Source: Bacteroidota bacterium (GTDB lineage Bacteria; Bacteroidota; Bacteroidia; Chitinophagales; Chitinophagaceae). From it: a stretch of DNA of 64,000 nt. Positions 61,214-64,000 of this stretch are shown here, piece by piece. The notes under the pieces are model-generated. The model had not been told where the DNA came from. It saw only the letters and a list, made by a program, of their open reading frames with translations, and searched no databases. The stretch lies in the NCBI GenBank assembly GCA_020161535.1, contig JAIUNW010000001.1:496001-560000 (forward strand). Reading direction: 5' to 3'. A program made the translations under genes and the position numbers. The stretch's first letter is position 1; the number at the start of each line of letters is the position of its first letter.

Positions 61214-63226
61214 TTAGAACAAGGGAATTTTCATCGTTACTTTTGTTCCGCTGGCCGTGCCCGCATTGTCGGTCAAATCGTTCACCACCACCGCCGCTTG
61301 CATGCCATATACCTGGTTAAGGATATCAATTCGTTCAGCAGTCATTTGCAAACCAAAAGATTTTTTCCGGGTCGCTGATTTGCTGTTCAGCGCATCGGCG
61401 GCTGCCCGCCCAATGCCATTGTCAGTGATGTCAACCTGCAAGCAATTGTCGGCTGGCTGTGTCACAGCCACTTCGATGGCGCCGCCCTGTGGGCGGTGCA
61501 TCAGCCCGTGCCAGATCGCATTTTCAACATAGGGCTGCAACAGCAAAGGCGGGATTTCAACCAGGTCTTGGTCGATCTCATCGTCAACCCTTATGCTGTA
61601 ACGAACTTTATCCTTGAACCGCATGGCTTCCAGTTCTATATACAACTGCAGGGTCTCCAATTCTTTGGCAACGGTAATCTTCTCAGCGGTAGCATCTTCC
61701 AGTACCCGGCGTATCAATCTGGAAAATTTCGACAGGTATTCAGATGCCGTTTGCGCGTCGTTCTCCAGCGTATACAGTTTGATTGAATTCAGGCAGTTAA
61801 AAATAAAATGCGGGTTCATCCGGGCCCGCAGTGCGCTCATTTCTGATTCAGCCAGTTTTTTTTCAAATGCCGTTTGCACCTGCTGTATCTTTTGTTTCTC
61901 CAGGGATTCATTCTGCCGGGCGATTTCGGCCGTACGGCGCGCCAACGCTTGCTCCAGGTCAGCACTGTATTGGCGTTGTAACCTATTCTTTTCCTGCAAA
62001 ATCAACTTGCTTCGATACGAAAGCGCAAAAGAAAAACAGATGGCCTCGATCGTTAATCCCAGCAAAAAATAAAAAGGCAGAAAAATCAACACCATGTTCC
62101 ATTTGTTCAACCTGAATTCAATTTTCGGAAAAACAATCATCGGCATACACCAAAGCAATAACATGCTCAGCAACCCACAAAACATGAACCATCGTATCTT
62201 TTCACGGCTGAACGCGGTTAATCCCAACAGGATCAAATTCAATAGGGTTACTGGTGCCATCGAAACAAAATAACCAAACTGCTTTGAGAACAAGAAGTAG
62301 CCGGTTCTAAGCGTAACAAATTGCAAGACCATTTGCCATACAGCAACGACCAGCAAGATCCTGACCAACCACCAGCTCCGTGGAAACTGCACCGATAAGT
62401 GCAACATCTTCCCGATAAACAAACTGTACAAAACGGGTACGCAATAAAGGAAAAAGGCAAATACCAGGTCATGAAATACAGCAGAATAAAGCGATAGCTG
62501 GTGACGAATATCGAGCCAGAAAAGGCCAATGATGGCCGACGACAAGGTATAGGCCATGTACCACAAAAAACTGCTGTCCCTACTCAGCCAGTACTGGTAT
62601 GCGGCAAAAAAACTGATAAAGAACAAAGAGCCCGTCAACATCGACAACAACAAAAACAGCATTCTGTCGCGCTGCATGCCTTCAGCCACCAGCTTGTAAC
62701 AGGTAAAAGGCGTATCGAGGGTTAGCGACGGCGGTACGAGATGACTGCGGCGGTCTTCCGTGCGCAGCCAAAACATCTTCACCTGGCCGGGTAAGAGCTG
62801 CAACGGGAGAAAGCCCTTGGCAAAACCTTCTATGGTCGTTTCATAAATGCCCGATTTGTGCAACAATCCGGCAGTATCGTACAGACTGGCGAAATAATGC
62901 GGACCCATACTAAGGTACAGATCAGCCGTATCGGTCATTGATTGATTCCTGATCGCAAACCGAATCCATTGTATCAATAAGGGCCTTGGTGAATTTCTTG
63001 CCAGTTGAAAGCTGTCGGTATACTGCTGAAAAACTGCTTGCTTCGCCTGCTCAAATGACAGGGGCCGGTCGGCATCTTCTTCCATGATCGCACAGTATTT
63101 TTCGATACGCATGCCTGTTTTCCACAAAGGCACACCATGCACTTGCAGGGTGTCTTGTGCATGGGCGACAGTCAGCCACGCGCCAAATACTGTAAATAAC
63201 AACAGTATGCGAAAGGTGCGGCACAT
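61214..63226 (-). CDS. 7TMR-DISM sensor histidine kinase (LytS/His_kinase family)
   Basis: A 670-residue membrane kinase. Signal peptide (ends TVAHAQ), a periplasmic 7TMR-DISMED2 beta domain (about 30-180; LLIQWIRFAIRNQS, HYFASLYDTAG), seven transmembrane spans (about 185-400), a coiled coil (about 405-455) and a PF06580 kinase domain with the His in RARMNPHFIFNCLNSIK near 470, and the ATPase N box and G box (LLLQPYVENAIWHGLMHR, ITDNGIGRAA). DISM sensors are thought to bind carbohydrate or other extracellular ligands. It is paired with the LytTR regulator; the target genes are not apparent. Confidence 0.93.
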   Translation of the reverse strand: MCRTFRILLLFTVFGAWLTVAHAQDTLQVHGVPLWKTGMRIEKYCAIMEEDADRPLSFEQAKQAVFQQYTDSFQLARNSPRPLLIQWIRFAIRNQSMTDTADLYLSMGPHYFASLYDTAGLLHKSGIYETTIEGFAKGFLPLQLLPGQVKMFWLRTEDRRSHLVPPSLTLDTPFTCYKLVAEGMQRDRMLFLLLSMLTGSLFFISFFAAYQYWLSRDSSFLWYMAYTLSSAIIGLFWLDIRHQLSLYSAVFHDLVFAFFLYCVPVLYSLFIGKMLHLSVQFPRSWWLVRILLVVAVWQMVLQFVTLRTGYFLFSKQFGYFVSMAPVTLLNLILLGLTAFSREKIRWFMFCGLLSMLLLWCMPMIVFPKIEFRLNKWNMVLIFLPFYFLLGLTIEAICFSFALSYRSKLILQEKNRLQRQYSADLEQALARRTAEIARQNESLEKQKIQQVQTAFEKKLAESEMSALRARMNPHFIFNCLNSIKLYTLENDAQTASEYLSKFSRLIRRVLEDATAEKITVAKELETLQLYIELEAMRFKDKVRYSIRVDDEIDQDLVEIPPLLLQPYVENAIWHGLMHRPQGGAIEVAVTQPADNCLQVDITDNGIGRAAADALNSKSATRKKSFGLQMTAERIDILNQVYGMQAAVVVNDLTDNAGTASGTKVTMKIPLF

Positions 63227-63437
63227 ACCTGAAGGTAGGATTTAGCTTTTGTAGTACTGTTTGTACCGGGCGAATGGCGTCATTTTTGAGGGAGCAGCCG
63301 AAACCGGCTATCGGCAGACGCTAACTCAGCCATTTTCCCATTCATGCAAATAAACTGTTGTTCACCGGGTAGCCTTTTACCAGGCGGTGAAAAGGGCAGA
63401 CATTAAGCTGACCAATCGATAAAATATTGGATCGCTT

Positions 63438-64000
63438 ATGACTACGCCTGCAAGCACTACCACACCTACAAAACTGTTTTATTTTTTTGTAGCCATATTT
63501 GTCATCAGCCTACTTGGCTTTTTCCCCACCTATCTGGTAAAATTTCCCCGGTTTGAAGGGCTCACCTATGCCCATCATTTTCATGGTTTCATAGCAAGCA
63601 CCTGGCTACTATTACTAATTTGCCAGGCCTGGTTGATACGGAAGAAAAACTACCGGCTGCACCGCTTAACCGGCAAGCTGTCGTTTGTCATTATGCCGCT
63701 GTTGATTTTGTCTTTGTCGATGGTAGCGGGCGCCAGCTATAGCAATAATATCAAAACCACCAATCGCGCCACCGCATTGGCCGCGATGGCGAATGGCATA
63801 CCCGAAATGTTTTTCCTCGGGCTGCTTTTTACTCTGGGCATGCTGTATCGAAGAAACAGCGGTTATCACCTTCGCTTTTTGACCTGTACCGGTTTAATTA
63901 TGCTCGGGCCGGGGCTCGGTCGCTTCCTAATCGCCTTTTGCCATCTTCCTTTTCAGTATGCCATACCCTTATTGATACTATCCACCACCGGCGTTGGCAT
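63438..64000 (+). CDS. Multi-span membrane protein, 3' end outside the window
   Basis: The frame is open from the ATG at 63438 to the last base (at least 187 residues). About five or more spans are visible (LFYFFVAIFVISLLGFFP, FIASTWLLLLICQAWLI, LSFVIMPLLILSLSMVAG, MFFLGLLFTLGML, FLTCTGLIMLGPGLGRFLIA). Histidines recur near membrane edges (AHHFHGF, RLHRLTGK, CHLP), a pattern seen in quinone- or haem-binding membrane proteins. I do not recognise a named family. The 211 bases upstream hold no other gene. Confidence 0.75.
   Translation, partial: MTTPASTTTPTKLFYFFVAIFVISLLGFFPTYLVKFPRFEGLTYAHHFHGFIASTWLLLLICQAWLIRKKNYRLHRLTGKLSFVIMPLLILSLSMVAGASYSNNIKTTNRATALAAMANGIPEMFFLGLLFTLGMLYRRNSGYHLRFLTCTGLIMLGPGLGRFLIAFCHLPFQYAIPLLILSTTGVG

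Overview
The window reads as chromosomal DNA of a Bacteroidota bacterium, most likely family Chitinophagaceae (inferred from gene content, not from an rRNA). The evidence is a SprE/PorW-like type IX secretion protein, TonB receptors including a long Oar-type one, TSP3-repeat OmpA, bactofilin and AtpZ neighbours, -7 boxes of the TAnnTTTG type, and intergenic TTTAAGG repeats. No rRNA, tRNA, CRISPR array, transposase or phage gene was seen. Coding density is high and many genes overlap or abut.

Layout. 1-1275: end of a SAM methyltransferase, then kdsA. 1276-2779: a two-gene HTH/nucleotidyltransferase module behind a perfect 27-bp hairpin. 2857-7754 (minus): GNAT, tricorn-like S41 protease and isoaspartyl peptidase. 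7807-12612: TamB-like giant. 12613-13373: a 761-bp repeat island between the stops of tamB and ribBA. 13374-18067: ribBA, then divergent Oar-type receptor. 18450-26427: an esterase diverging from a run of ATP-grasp, GCS2-type ligase, lipoprotein, small helical protein, amidohydrolase, class I glutamine amidotransferase, second ATP-grasp-like protein and cupin; this looks like an uncharacterised amide- or peptide-forming pathway. 26428-34502 (minus): metal-efflux operon (TonB receptor, small His-rich protein, CusA fused to a TolC-like factor, CusB) behind a TAGAC/GTCTA operator. 34603-38084: small envelope and housekeeping genes including OmpW-like barrel, SprT, AtpZ, bactofilin. 38085-43529: SprE/PorW-like TPR protein and penicillin-binding protein 1A. 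43624-44031: broken AraC regulator between inverted TTTAAGG repeats. 44341-55264 (minus): OmpA, RlpA, L,D-transpeptidase and a seven-gene aromatic amino acid operon (aroC, aroA, aroB, DAHP synthase/chorismate mutase, tyrA, aminotransferase, pheA). 55472-60409: DUF3472 lipoprotein, divergent from a TonB receptor-pnuC-nadR operon for NAD precursor salvage. 60466-63226 (minus): LytTR regulator and 7TMR-DISM histidine kinase. 63438 to the end: start of a membrane protein.

How the genes work together. Aromatic genes cover DAHP to chorismate (except dehydroquinase, shikimate dehydrogenase and kinase) and on to Phe/Tyr. The TonB receptor, PnuC and NadR give an outer membrane, inner membrane, then cytosol route for nicotinamide riboside. 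The efflux operon encodes all three layers of a heavy-metal pump. The best candidates for undescribed biology are the amidoligase cluster (18450-26427) and the HTH/nucleotidyltransferase pair (1514-2779). All function calls come from reading motifs by eye; no database search was run.
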